A stretch of DNA of 64,000 nucleotides from an uncultured Endozoicomonas sp. (GTDB lineage Bacteria > Pseudomonadota > Gammaproteobacteria > Pseudomonadales > Endozoicomonadaceae), in contig NZ_CANMAO010000002.1 of assembly GCF_947495845.1 (NCBI RefSeq), forward strand, positions 1 through 64,000, read 5' to 3'. A program made the position numbers and the translations under genes. Under the pieces are notes generated by a model, which had not been told where the DNA came from, searched no databases, and saw only the letters and a list, made by a program, of their open reading frames with translations. Each line of letters begins with the position of its first letter. The first letter of the stretch is position 1. Below are positions 38,043-46,709 of the stretch, in pieces.

Positions 38043-38519
38043 ATGACCAATAATTGGCAGGGATATACTAACAAAATGTTGTTCCACTCCCGTTTGCTGT
38101 TAGAAGCCTGGGAGGGTGCAGACGATATTGCCAAGCCTGCGTTTCGCGAAGCGTGTCTGAATGCCATGATACAGGCTTATCATTCTTTGTTGGCCGAAAT
38201 TATGACTAACCACCGTCTCCCTGTTCAACAATTACCATCCCTTGATGAAGCCATTAATAGCATTCACCAAAAAGGTGAGGTTTCTTCCGAGCTGAAGTAT
38301 GTTGAGCGCTTAGAGCAACAGGATTCCTGGCTGGCGGCACTGTTGAAAAGTCATGAGGAATGCTCAATGCCCATTGAGCGAAAGGGTATCAATCACAATG
38401 AGATTCCACTATTCAATGAGAGCTCAATTCGCTATGACCTTCCTGGTAATCTATTGTCGGCGCTTGAGTCTTTAAAAGAGTTGGTGACTTATAGTCGGAA
38501 CTTTAGTCTTGAGTGGTAA
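38043..38519 (+). CDS. DUF6586 family protein
   Basis: 158 residues, soluble, helical. The N-terminus NNWQGYTNKMLFHSRLLLEA is typical of this family, which sits beside topA, sulA and lexA in Pseudomonas-like genomes and has no known function. The ATG at 38043 has CAGGAG six bases upstream. The stop codon abuts the next ATG. Confidence 0.8.
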   Translation: MTNNWQGYTNKMLFHSRLLLEAWEGADDIAKPAFREACLNAMIQAYHSLLAEIMTNHRLPVQQLPSLDEAINSIHQKGEVSSELKYVERLEQQDSWLAALLKSHEECSMPIERKGINHNEIPLFNESSIRYDLPGNLLSALESLKELVTYSRNFSLEW

Positions 38520-38867
38520 ATGGTGGTGATATATTCAGTGCTTCGCCTTGAAAGCACTGGATGGCTCATGCAAAATGCCCTTCAATATTTTCTTGTCCGT
38601 TATTTATCTAAGCACGGGATGTCTATGTCAGTGTCGTTTCTGGAAATTGTGGAATTACCTTCTGGCGAGATTGTCTTGCGCCGAAGTGATGAAGAAGATG
38701 CTGAACCACTGGTGACTATGTCTTTTTCTCAGGAATTGGTGGATTTCCTGCAGGGGGATCAGTTTGAAATCGCCAGGGTTATGTTAGACGCCTGTATTGA
38801 AGAAGTAGGGCGTAAAACTGAGACGGATGCCGGTGAATATATTCCGGAAGACCGAGTGCTCCATTGA
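38520..38867 (+). CDS. Conserved hypothetical protein of the topA-lexA cluster
   Basis: 115 residues at most. The conserved part is ALQYFLVRYLSKHGMSM onward with GEIVLRRSDEEDAEPLV and a C-terminal LDACIEEVG helix. It corresponds by position and pattern to the small gene next to DUF6586 in pseudomonads. The start is uncertain: ATG at 38520 touches the previous stop, ATG at 38568 would give the conserved N-terminus. Confidence 0.65.
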   Translation: MVVIYSVLRLESTGWLMQNALQYFLVRYLSKHGMSMSVSFLEIVELPSGEIVLRRSDEEDAEPLVTMSFSQELVDFLQGDQFEIARVMLDACIEEVGRKTETDAGEYIPEDRVLH

Positions 38868-38876
38868 TTAATTAAT

Positions 38877-39302
38877 TTACCGGTTTCTAATGGCTAATGC
38901 ATGACATTGGCCTGATCTTGCAGCAAATTCGAGTTCGGATAATTCTCTACTGGTTAGTTCATTAACCCAGCTGACGACTGTGTGGCTGGTGCCTGAGGCT
39001 AGAGCCTTTTGGGTGAGTTTGAATGGGTCTGCTTTTGCTGAATGATTCAGAACCTGTAAGCGCTGGCTCTTAAGTCCATTGGTTTTCAACCATTTAATAG
39101 TGCTTCCCGCCTGTTCACCAGAGAGGATTAGTGTCAGCCATCGTTGATCCTGTGGGTCATTTGCCAGGTCATTCAGTAGGGATTTCAGTAGCTTTCCTGA
39201 TTTGAATAATGAGCCTGAAAGAATCACTTCGTCAATTGAATGGATGTTCTCAGGTTCAGGGGAAGCGTATTGTGTTTTTTCTGCCAGTGATAATAATTGC
39301 AT
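38877..39302 (-). CDS. sulA: SOS cell-division inhibitor, SulA family
   Basis: 141 residues. SulA binds FtsZ and blocks septation during DNA damage. The central part (DQRWLTLILSGEQAGSTIKWLKTNGL cut at WLTLIL and WLKTNGL) and LQVLNHSAKADPF fit the SulA/RecA-like fold family. It lies 167 bp downstream of lexA on the same strand, the lexA-sulA order of Pseudomonas. A degenerate half-site CTGTAAAAAAG upstream is the only LexA-like sequence of its own. Confidence 0.8.
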   Translation of the reverse strand: MQLLSLAEKTQYASPEPENIHSIDEVILSGSLFKSGKLLKSLLNDLANDPQDQRWLTLILSGEQAGSTIKWLKTNGLKSQRLQVLNHSAKADPFKLTQKALASGTSHTVVSWVNELTSRELSELEFAARSGQCHALAIRNR

Positions 39303-39425
39303 GTCTGACTCCTACAACGGCAATACCTGCCTTAGATTAACTATCATATTTCTTTTTTACAGGTGCCAGCCCCCTCAGGCATCACATGTCTGTGTAAATG
39401 AGGAGTAGGCATTTAATGGATCGAA

Positions 39426-39457
39426 GCGGTATCAATACCGCCGAATCAAAACTCGGC
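39426..39457. other. Overlapping hairpins between lexA and sulA
   Basis: GCGGTAT-ca-ATACCGC (39426-39441) and GCCGA/TCGGC (39440-39457) share bases, so only one can form at a time. This may attenuate read-through from lexA into sulA. Confidence 0.35.
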
Positions 39458-39469
39458 TTGTTTTGTAAT

Positions 39470-40066
39470 TTAGTGTCTAATTACGCCAACACTTAAGCCT
39501 TCAATCGCAAAATCATCAACACTGAGATCGACCTCGATGGTGTTAAAGTCTTCGTTCTCAGGGTGGAGATAGACCTTGTTTTTGATCTGCTCAAAGCGTT
39601 TCACTGTCACTTCATCTTCAATTCTGGCCACTACAATCTGACCGTTAGATGCAGTCGTTGTTTTGTGAACAGCTAATAAATCACCGTCTAAAATACCAAT
39701 ATTTTTCATGCTCATTCCTTTAACTCGAAGCATGAAGTTTGCTTTTGGCGAAAAGAAATCAGCATTGATTGAAAGGTGATTTTCAATATGTTCCTGGGCA
39801 AGAATTGGGCTACCTGCGGCCACTTGGCCTACAATGGGAAGGCCTAACTGGTCAGAGCCGGGTATGCGGATGCCTCTTGATGCACCAGGGGTGATTTCAA
39901 TCGCACCTTTACGGGCAAGGGCACGTAAATGTTCTTCAGCAGCATTGGGTGACCGAAAGCCAAAAGTTTTCGCAATTTCGGCACGTGTCGGTGGGAAACC
40001 TGTTTCTTCTATATAGGAGCGAATCAGGTTCAGTATTTCCGCTTGGCGCTTGGTCAGTTTATACAT
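39470..40066 (-). CDS. lexA: LexA repressor
   Basis: SOS repressor of 198 residues. The winged helix at the start ([20 protein letters not shown], then [20 protein letters not shown]) recognises LexA boxes. The self-cleavage site is Ala-Gly in VGQVAAGSP, the catalytic Ser in [10 protein letters not shown] and the catalytic Lys in EVTVKRF. Two LexA boxes overlap its own promoter, as expected for autoregulation. In the expected neighbourhood with sulA and psrA. Confidence 0.96.
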   Translation of the reverse strand: MYKLTKRQAEILNLIRSYIEETGFPPTRAEIAKTFGFRSPNAAEEHLRALARKGAIEITPGASRGIRIPGSDQLGLPIVGQVAAGSPILAQEHIENHLSINADFFSPKANFMLRVKGMSMKNIGILDGDLLAVHKTTTASNGQIVVARIEDEVTVKRFEQIKNKVYLHPENEDFNTIEVDLSVDDFAIEGLSVGVIRH

Positions 40067-40074
40067 GATGATAT

Positions 40075-40109
40075 CTGTTTTTTTATACAGTACATGTGAT
40101 TATATACAG
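40075..40109. promoter_or_regulatory. Two LexA boxes in the lexA promoter
   Basis: CTGTTTTTTTATACAG (40075-40090) is a perfect CTGT-N8-ACAG. A second, ATGTGATTATATACAG (40094-40109), has one change in the first half-site. They start 9 bp upstream of the lexA start codon. Confidence 0.9.
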
Positions 40110-40230
40110 TATTTTTTCGGCTGCAATAGCTGATTCTTCAGTAAACAGGATAAATAACCTGAAACCCTGTTGGCATATAGATGCATTACACGAATTCTGA
40201 CTTGAAGTTTTATGTTTCGAACGGTAGTTT

Positions 40231-40244
40231 TAAACAAACGTTTA
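40231..40244. promoter_or_regulatory. PsrA-type operator upstream of psrA
   Basis: TAAACAAACGTTTA contains AAAC-N4-GTTT, which matches the PsrA motif (G/C)AAAC(N2-4)GTTT(G/C) except at the outermost bases. It lies 20 bp before the psrA start, consistent with the autorepression known for PsrA in Pseudomonas. Confidence 0.65.
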
Positions 40245-40263
40245 CATTGGAGGTATATAAAGT

Positions 40264-40893
40264 ATGTCACAGCCAGCAACCGTAGACAGGATTCTGGATG
40301 CTGCGGAGAAGTTGTTTGCTGAGCACGGATTTGCTGAGACCTCCCTGCGCTCTATAACCAGTAAGGCCGGTGTTAATCTAGCTGCCGTTAATTACCATTT
40401 TGGCTCCAAGAAGGCGCTGATACAGGCCGTTTTTTCCCGTTTCCTGGATCCATTTGTTCAGAATTTGTCGGGGGCATTGGCAGATTACGAATCCGGGGAA
40501 AAGGAGGTGGATCTGGAAGGTGTTCTGCATCTTCTGGTGGATCAGATCATGGCCGTTCAGCCGAGAAAGTCACAGGATCTTTCTGTCTGCATGCGACTGA
40601 TTGGGCTTGCTTATACCCAGGGGCAGGGACACCTTAAAAAATATCTGCGGGAAGTGTATGGCGATGTTTTTCAGCAGTACCTTCAATTAATGGTCAAGGC
40701 GTGTCCTGAGCTTCCGATTGATGATCTTTTCTGGCGTGTGTATTTCATGCTGGGATCTGCCGTGTTTACACTGTCCGGTGCCAATGCGTTACGCGCTATT
40801 GCGGAAAGTGATTATGGTGTTCATCATGATCTTGAAGAAATTATGCGTAAGATGGTGCCGTTTATGGCGGCGGGTCTTCGGGCGCACGTTTAA
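40264..40893 (+). CDS. psrA: TetR family regulator, PsrA-like
   Basis: 209 residues. N-terminal TetR helix-turn-helix (ILDAAEKLFAEHGFAETSLR, then AGVNLAAVNYHFGSKKALI). Divergent from lexA exactly as psrA is in Pseudomonas, where PsrA senses long-chain fatty acids and controls beta-oxidation and rpoS. The ligand domain fits the family but gives no single diagnostic residue. An operator-like palindrome 20 bp upstream supports the identification. Another TetR-type regulator cannot be excluded. Confidence 0.75.
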   Translation: MSQPATVDRILDAAEKLFAEHGFAETSLRSITSKAGVNLAAVNYHFGSKKALIQAVFSRFLDPFVQNLSGALADYESGEKEVDLEGVLHLLVDQIMAVQPRKSQDLSVCMRLIGLAYTQGQGHLKKYLREVYGDVFQQYLQLMVKACPELPIDDLFWRVYFMLGSAVFTLSGANALRAIAESDYGVHHDLEEIMRKMVPFMAAGLRAHV

Positions 40894-40945
40894 ATATTGT
40901 TGTTTGACTGTATTCGTTGAATAGAATGTTGGAGTAAATTCCCTC

Positions 40946-41428
40946 ATGCACATAACGGTCCATGTTGCGACTCAGGAAATGGTGCTCCATGAAGATGATG
41001 ATAATAAGCGACGTTACTTGATTTCGACGGCCAGTAAGGGCACAGGCCAGCAGGAAGGCAGCTGGCAAACCCCCTTGGGAAAGCACATTATCAGGGCAAA
41101 AATTGGTGATGGGCTTCCCAGACACGCCGTTTTTGCTGCGCGTCGATTTACTGGTGAAATATATGATGAAGCACTTAAATCCCAGTATCCTGCGAGAAAA
41201 GACTGGATTTTAAGTCGAATTCTTTGGCTTAGCGGTCTTGAGCCTGGTTTTAACCGGCTGGGTAGTGTCGATACTATGCGACGATATATCTATATTCATG
41301 GTTCTCCGGATACAGCGGAAATGGGTAAGCCCGGTTCCCGAGGCTGCATACGGATGCACGGTGATGACATTATCGATTTGTTCGCTCGGATATTACCCGG
41401 GACGCCAATTGAGATCTTACCTGTTTAG
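40946..41428 (+). CDS. L,D-transpeptidase (YkuD domain)
   Basis: 160 residues. The active-site pattern is complete: His in YIYIHGSPD and the nucleophile Cys in KPGSRGCIRMHGDDII. The domain fills the protein; no signal peptide is visible, which is unusual for an enzyme acting on peptidoglycan, but short YkuD proteins without signal occur in pseudomonads. It may act as a peptidoglycan remodelling enzyme or a cytosolic variant. Confidence 0.85.
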   Translation: MHITVHVATQEMVLHEDDDNKRRYLISTASKGTGQQEGSWQTPLGKHIIRAKIGDGLPRHAVFAARRFTGEIYDEALKSQYPARKDWILSRILWLSGLEPGFNRLGSVDTMRRYIYIHGSPDTAEMGKPGSRGCIRMHGDDIIDLFARILPGTPIEILPV

Positions 41429-41526
41429 TGATTATAATCCGCTGTCGTATATTATTCCCATCAGAGCCTGATGCTTGGTTTATAGTAAATACCTGAGTAT
41501 TTGGCTTACCTTTCAGGTCTTCTCCT

Positions 41527-42642
41527 ATGGATTTTCAGTCCCTGCTTCATGAACCTCCGCCTGAATGGCTGTATGTGCCGGTTATAGCGCTTATCACCAC
41601 GGCAATTATCCGTTTTCTGTCTGGCTGGTTATTCAAGGCGCTGATTGTTAGAGCCAAAACCACGAATAATATCTGGGACGATGCTCTGTTAATGTCTGGG
41701 CAGAAACCAGTTCATCTATTTATCTGGGCTGCAGGTATTAGCTGGACCATAGATGAATGTTGGGAAGGTTCAGCGGGGGCACTGTTTACACGGTTTTTGA
41801 CCTTCAGAGATTTTTTGTTTGTCCTGCTCTTTTGCTGGATTTTTATCTCCTTTATTAAAACCATGGAGAGCCACTACCTTCAACTGGCAGGGAAAAAGAA
41901 ATTTGATCAAACAAGTGTGATTGCTATGGCAAGGTTATCCATTATTGCTGTTGTGATCGCGGGTGTTTTGATTGTTATGCAATCCATGGGCTATAAGCTG
42001 TCCGGTCTGCTGGCCTTCGGCGGTGTGGGTGGTTTGGCCCTGGGTTTTGCGGCAAAAGACATGCTGGCCAATTTTTTTGGTGGCTGGATGATTTATCTGG
42101 ACAAGCCTTTTCGCGTTGGAGATTGGATCAGCTCTCCGGATAAGAACATTGAAGGCACTGTTGAGTATATAGGCTGGCGACAGACCCGTATTCTGACTTT
42201 TTCAAGGAGGCCGCTCTACGTACCGAACTCAACCTTTATGAGTATCTCGGTAGAAAACCCATCAAGGATGCAAAATAGAAGAATCAAGCAGATGTTTGGG
42301 TTACGGTATGATGATAACACGCTGATTAATCGGATACTTGAGGACATACGAAGCTATTTGGCGGATCATAAGGATGTTGATCAGAGCAAAGCCTTAATGG
42401 TTAATTTTGTCGGCTTTGGCGGGTCCAGCCTTGATTGCAGCTTGTATTGCTTTACCCGAACGACTGATTGGGCAAGGTATTTATTAATTCAGGAAATGAT
42501 CCTGCTTGAAATTTTAAATATTGTTCATAGCCACGGTGGTGATATTGCTTTTCCAACCAGAACACTGGATTTTCCATCTAATCATCCAATGAACCCATCA
42601 AGCATGAAAATGGTTAAAGAGGTTGAAGAAAATGCTTTCTGA
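41527..42642 (+). CDS. MscS family mechanosensitive channel (first copy)
   Basis: 371 residues with N-terminal membrane helices (about 15-40, 85-105, 130-155) and the pore-lining helix with its Gly/Ala pattern FGGVGGLALGFAAKDMLANF. Then the cytoplasmic beta domain DKPFRVGDWISSPD and VPNSTFMSISVENPSRM. The architecture (few helices before the MscS core) is that of YbdG/YnaI-like channels. It is related to the gene at 43493, about half of the core being identical by eye. Confidence 0.9.
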   Translation: MDFQSLLHEPPPEWLYVPVIALITTAIIRFLSGWLFKALIVRAKTTNNIWDDALLMSGQKPVHLFIWAAGISWTIDECWEGSAGALFTRFLTFRDFLFVLLFCWIFISFIKTMESHYLQLAGKKKFDQTSVIAMARLSIIAVVIAGVLIVMQSMGYKLSGLLAFGGVGGLALGFAAKDMLANFFGGWMIYLDKPFRVGDWISSPDKNIEGTVEYIGWRQTRILTFSRRPLYVPNSTFMSISVENPSRMQNRRIKQMFGLRYDDNTLINRILEDIRSYLADHKDVDQSKALMVNFVGFGGSSLDCSLYCFTRTTDWARYLLIQEMILLEILNIVHSHGGDIAFPTRTLDFPSNHPMNPSSMKMVKEVEENAF

Positions 42643-42840
42643 TGGTCTGTACTAACTGTATTTTTAATCTTCTTTAGGCATGCCCTCGTGTGCCATATGC
42701 ATTAATTGTGGGCTGCCACAATAACTCAATCTAGTGGTTATTGGATTAAGGTATATGCCGATTAATTAAGTGATATTTAAAATCATGTTAAGCAATACAT
42801 GGTTTTTCTACGCTGATTAACAAATAGGATGGCATGGCGA

Positions 42841-43362
42841 ATGCTGGTTTTAAAACGAAGGGAACATGGCTTTACGCTGATCGAGCTGCTGATTACAGTC
42901 ATTATTATTGCTATCTCAATTTCTCTCGTCACGCCCATTGGTCAAATTGCAGAGCGCTTTCGCCTGGATTATTTTAACCAGAGGGTATATTCCAGCGCGA
43001 TGCTGGTAAAGAGTGAGGCGATTAAACGATCACAGTTGGTCAGTGCCTGCCAGTCTAATTCTGGAACCAGTTGCGATGGTGATGCAAACTGGGCAGGTGG
43101 TTGGGTTATTTTTGAAAATCCGAATAATGATGATTTGATTGACCCAACTGAAGAAGTGATTCGTGTTTACAATGCAATCGATTCAATCATTGAAATAAGT
43201 TGGGGTGGTGGAACCCGGTTATCATTTACCTCAGCAGGTGTCCCCGTCACCAGTGGTGAATTTTCAATGTGTTCCTCCACTTCAAGAGCCATCGAAGAAA
43301 GGGTTGTCAACGTAGCCAGTACAGGCTTGATTAGCAAGCAGGTAAGGGGAGCGTGTCCATAA
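42841..43362 (+). CDS. Type IV pilin-like protein (GspH/FimT)
   Basis: 173 residues from the ATG at 42841 (a second in-frame ATG is 12 bases upstream). Prepilin motif with a short basic leader, KRREHGFTLIELLITVII, cut after Gly by prepilin peptidase. Pseudopilin hydrophobic helix, then a globular part with a Cys pair (ACQSNSGTSCDGD) and another near the end (EFSMCSSTS, RGACP). GspH/FimT proteins are minor pilins of type II secretion or type IV pili. No other pilus gene is near, so its partners must be elsewhere. Confidence 0.85.
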   Translation: MLVLKRREHGFTLIELLITVIIIAISISLVTPIGQIAERFRLDYFNQRVYSSAMLVKSEAIKRSQLVSACQSNSGTSCDGDANWAGGWVIFENPNNDDLIDPTEEVIRVYNAIDSIIEISWGGGTRLSFTSAGVPVTSGEFSMCSSTSRAIEERVVNVASTGLISKQVRGACP

Positions 43363-43492
43363 ATGGTGGTCAATTCGATGTTAGCTACTCGGCTTGGAAA
43401 TGAGTACTAAAGCTCAGTATCGAACAATTTGAAAGTACTGGTCACTCAGCAAGCTACACTGTATTGAACGATAATTATGCTTGGCTGCTGCA

Positions 43493-44515
43493 ATGAGTGA
43501 CGGTTTTTTGTCTTTTTACTACCACATTATTTTTGCTTTCTTGTTGTCTGCCATTTTCTTCTATGGCTTTCGGCGGGTATCCATATCACTTCAAAATGAC
43601 TCCCACGAAAATTTTAGAACGATTGTTATAAAAACAGTTAAGTTGCCTTTGCTGTTATTGCCCTGGTTTCTCTTTTTGTTTTATACAGCGTACGCCTGGC
43701 CTGGTGATAAAAGTGATGAGTATTTGAATGTTCTGGATTTGGTTCGCCGGGTTTTCTGGATTCTCTATGTTGGCTGGTTCAGTTGGGAAGTCAGTCTTAA
43801 TGTCGGTGCAATGCTGCAGGCTTCCAGCGGCAGACTGGCCGAGCAGGTTTCCCATTCAGTGGTTAGCCGCACCATTCAGTTGCTGGCGACTATTGGTATT
43901 TTTCTAAATCTTGTTCATGTGTTTGGTTATAGCCTGTCTACTTTGCTTGCTTTTGGTGGAGTGGGCGGCATTATTCTGGGTCTTGCTGCTAAGGACTGGT
44001 TGTCCAATTTCTTTGGCGGTTTGATGCTAATGCTTGATCGTCCATTTTCAGAAGGCGACTGGATTCGATCGCCAGATCGATCCATAGAAGGCCACGTCGA
44101 AAAGGTAGGCTGGCGATTAACCAAAATCCGTACATTTGATCGTCGTCCGATCTACGTTCCTAATTCAATTTTCAGTGGCATTGTGGTTGAAAATCCGAGT
44201 CGAATGCGTAACCGCCGAATGGTAGAAGATTTCTCTCTGTGTTATGAAAATCTCGAAAAAATGCCTCGTATCCTCAAAAGGATCGATGAAACAGTTTCTT
44301 TGTTATCGGATGTGGACGCTACCGAACCTCACTATGCTGTTTTCATAAGGTACGACGACTCTGGTCTTTTATGTCAGATACGTGCGCACATTACACGAGT
44401 TGATCGAGTGGGTTATTTACAGGTGCAGGAAGAAATATTACTGATTATTGCTGACATTGTGAAAGAAGAAGGGGCGGCGTTTGCCTACCCAACCCGAAGG
44501 ATTATCAACGAATAA
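43493..44515 (+). CDS. MscS family mechanosensitive channel (second copy)
   Basis: 340 residues from the ATG at 43493 (a TTG 12 bases upstream is unlikely). Membrane helices, the pore helix FGGVGGIILGLAAKDWLSNF, then DRPFSEGDWIRSPDRSIEGH and VPNSIFSGIVVENPSRM. Similar to the gene at 41527. Eighteen bases separate it from the response regulator gene, so the two are probably co-transcribed and osmotic sensing may connect with that regulator, which is inference. Confidence 0.9.
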   Translation: MSDGFLSFYYHIIFAFLLSAIFFYGFRRVSISLQNDSHENFRTIVIKTVKLPLLLLPWFLFLFYTAYAWPGDKSDEYLNVLDLVRRVFWILYVGWFSWEVSLNVGAMLQASSGRLAEQVSHSVVSRTIQLLATIGIFLNLVHVFGYSLSTLLAFGGVGGIILGLAAKDWLSNFFGGLMLMLDRPFSEGDWIRSPDRSIEGHVEKVGWRLTKIRTFDRRPIYVPNSIFSGIVVENPSRMRNRRMVEDFSLCYENLEKMPRILKRIDETVSLLSDVDATEPHYAVFIRYDDSGLLCQIRAHITRVDRVGYLQVQEEILLIIADIVKEEGAAFAYPTRRIINE

Positions 44516-44533
44516 CCAATATCCGAGAAAGAT

Positions 44534-45703
44534 ATGGAAATCTTAGTGGTAGAAGATGCCCGCGATCAGCGAATGATGCTGACGAGGTTGCTGACAAAAC
44601 AAGGCTTTCAGGTTTATGAAGCGGCTGACGGCCTTGAGGCGTTGGCGATGATTCATGATCATCGGGGTATTCGTTTTGTCGTCAGTGATTGGATGATGCC
44701 CGGGATGGATGGTATAGAACTGTGCAAGACTATCCGCGCCACTGATTTTCACCGCTATATCTATTTTGTTCTGTTAACTGGTAACTCCGATGAAGAAGCC
44801 GTGGTTGAGGGAATCAATGGCGGGGCAGATGACTTTCTGAAAAAGCCGGTTGATTTTAATGAGCTTCAAGCCAGGTTAAATGCCGGCAATCGAATCATTG
44901 AATTGAAAGCTGCGTTGGAAGCGAAAATTGACGCCATTGAAACGGACTTAAAATCCGCTGCAGATACTCAGGCACAATTATTATGTGATCCAGCTCAATT
45001 AGGGAATGTAGCTTTCAATTGGTATTTTAAACCCAGTCGTTTTCTGGGTGGCGATATGTTTGGCTATCACGAACTGGGTGATGGGCATATTTGTTTTTAT
45101 CAACTGGATGTTGCCGGGCATGGCATACCTTCTGCGCTGTTATCATTCTCTTTAAATCATATTCTCTGTGATGATCAACACGGAAACGTGGTGAAAGAAG
45201 TGCTGGATACACCCCCGTATGTTAGAGGCAGAGCACCGGATCAAGTGCTGTCCCGGCTAAATGAGCAATTTCAAGCCAAAGCAGAGTCAATGCTGTATTT
45301 CAGCATGGCTTATGGGCTGATCAATAATGAGACCGGCGCTGTTTCCATTGCGTTAGCGGGGCATCCGCCTCCCTTGTGGGTTCGTAAAACAAGCGCTTCG
45401 ATAGAAGTACTTCCGATCGCCGGTGTGCCAATTGGTATGATGCCGGGAATGAGCTACTCAACTGAATCGCTGCAGTTAGCGCCGGGTGATCGGCTGTTCC
45501 TCTACTCCGATGGCTTAACAGAATGTGAGAACCGGGAAGGAGAGATGTTTGGCGAAGATCGGTTAAAAAGTATGCTCAAAGAGTCGATCACGAAAGACCT
45601 GGGTCTCGTAGTGAATCATTTTGAAGATAGTATTCGAGATTGGTCGGGCTCCGAGGTATTTGAGGATGACGTGACTTTTTTATTATTGGAATGGAATCCG
45701 TAA
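44534..45703 (+). CDS. Response regulator with PP2C (SpoIIE/RsbU) phosphatase
   Basis: 389 residues. Receiver domain (1-120) with acidic pocket ILVVEDARDQ, phospho-Asp in VVSDWMMPGMDG and Lys in FLKKPVDF. A short coiled-coil linker (about 120-160) joins it to a PP2C-type serine phosphatase (160-389) with GGDMFGYHELGDGHICFYQL and DVAGHGIPSALLS, plus LFLYSDGLTECENREGEMFG. Such proteins dephosphorylate a STAS antagonist in partner-switching systems; the STAS and kinase genes lie just behind, after a MITE-like insertion. Confidence 0.93.
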   Translation: MEILVVEDARDQRMMLTRLLTKQGFQVYEAADGLEALAMIHDHRGIRFVVSDWMMPGMDGIELCKTIRATDFHRYIYFVLLTGNSDEEAVVEGINGGADDFLKKPVDFNELQARLNAGNRIIELKAALEAKIDAIETDLKSAADTQAQLLCDPAQLGNVAFNWYFKPSRFLGGDMFGYHELGDGHICFYQLDVAGHGIPSALLSFSLNHILCDDQHGNVVKEVLDTPPYVRGRAPDQVLSRLNEQFQAKAESMLYFSMAYGLINNETGAVSIALAGHPPPLWVRKTSASIEVLPIAGVPIGMMPGMSYSTESLQLAPGDRLFLYSDGLTECENREGEMFGEDRLKSMLKESITKDLGLVVNHFEDSIRDWSGSEVFEDDVTFLLLEWNP

Positions 45704-45713
45704 ACGATAATTA

Positions 45714-45874
45714 ATACCAATGGCGTTTTTAAATTATGGAGCGAGCAAGTTATTTTGAGCGACTGGGCAAGACGAAGTGACGAATCATAGCCGTAGCTAT
45801 GGTGAGGAGCTTCAACGCAGATCCAGTCGGTTAAAATCGCTGCACAGCCCATAATTTAAAAACAGAATTGGTAT
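45714..45874. repeat. MITE-like palindromic repeat, copy B
   Basis: 161 bp, inverted relative to copy A. Terminal ATACCAAT/ATTGGTAT. It sits between the phosphatase gene and its probable STAS substrate gene and may affect their co-transcription. Confidence 0.85.
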
Positions 45875-45906
45875 AACCTACTGGCTGACAATGCAAGGAG
45901 TGCACA

Positions 45907-46239
45907 ATGCCGTTTGATACCAAGAACGAATCCAATCACCTGGTGGTGTCCGTGGATGAGGCGCGTCTGGATGCTTCTATCGCAGAGAACTTTAAAGACT
46001 ATCTATTCAATCATATTGATCAGGATGCATCGGATATGGTGATCGATTTATCCGTAGTTCGGTTTATGGACAGCAGTGGTCTTGGTGTGCTCGTATCAGC
46101 TTTGAAAAAAATGGACGGTAAAAGCAAAATCAAACTGGCTGGAGCTCAACCCGCGGTTCTGGATCTGTTTCACCTTACCTCTATGGATAAACTGTTTTCC
46201 ATCTTACCGACAGTGACTGAGGCGATAGAGGAGAAGTAG
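45907..46239 (+). CDS. STAS-domain anti-sigma factor antagonist
   Basis: 110 residues. STAS fold with the phospho-acceptor Ser in RFMDSSGLGVLVSALKKM. In partner switching the unphosphorylated form binds the HATPase kinase and frees its other target. It has an AAGGAG ribosome site and is two bases apart from the kinase gene, a clear translational pair. Confidence 0.92.
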   Translation: MPFDTKNESNHLVVSVDEARLDASIAENFKDYLFNHIDQDASDMVIDLSVVRFMDSSGLGVLVSALKKMDGKSKIKLAGAQPAVLDLFHLTSMDKLFSILPTVTEAIEEK

Positions 46240-46241
46240 TC

Positions 46242-46685
46242 ATGTCAGATGAGACCGGGCATTCGCTAAAGCTGCAAATTGACAGCGAACTTTCAAACAC
46301 GGCATTGGTCGCCATGGCGGTTCGTGGTCTTTGCACCATGACAACGCTTTCACCGGTAGAAGTGAACCGGGTCGAACTGTGTATTGTAGAAATAGTCAAC
46401 AATGCCATCGAACATGCTTATGACAGTGAGAAAGGGCATAAAGTAGAAGTTGGCGTGGATCTGCTTCAGTCGAAGCTGCAGTTCACCGTCAGTGACTGGG
46501 GGAAAAGCCTGGACGAATCCAAGTTAGATGAAAAAGAAGAGTTGGATGTTGATGGTGATAATCCAGCGAGCTGGCTGTGCAGTGGTCGAGGACTGAGTAT
46601 TGTTCAAAATCTGATGGATCAGATTGATTATCAGTCCGAAGGGGATAAAAATAGCTTTATCATGAGTAAGCAAATCCGGGAGTGA
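46242..46685 (+). CDS. HATPase anti-sigma factor kinase (RsbW-like)
   Basis: 147 residues, GHKL ATPase without dimerisation domain. N-box ELCIVEIVNNAIEHAYD, G1 box SDWGKSL and G2-like CSGRGLSIVQNLMD. It phosphorylates the STAS protein and probably sequesters a sigma factor or another partner; no sigma factor gene is adjacent. The module resembles the HsbR-HsbA type of pseudomonads and Vibrio/Shewanella relatives. Confidence 0.9.
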   Translation: MSDETGHSLKLQIDSELSNTALVAMAVRGLCTMTTLSPVEVNRVELCIVEIVNNAIEHAYDSEKGHKVEVGVDLLQSKLQFTVSDWGKSLDESKLDEKEELDVDGDNPASWLCSGRGLSIVQNLMDQIDYQSEGDKNSFIMSKQIRE

Positions 46686-46709
46686 TTTGCTTACTCTATC
46701 TTTCAAACA

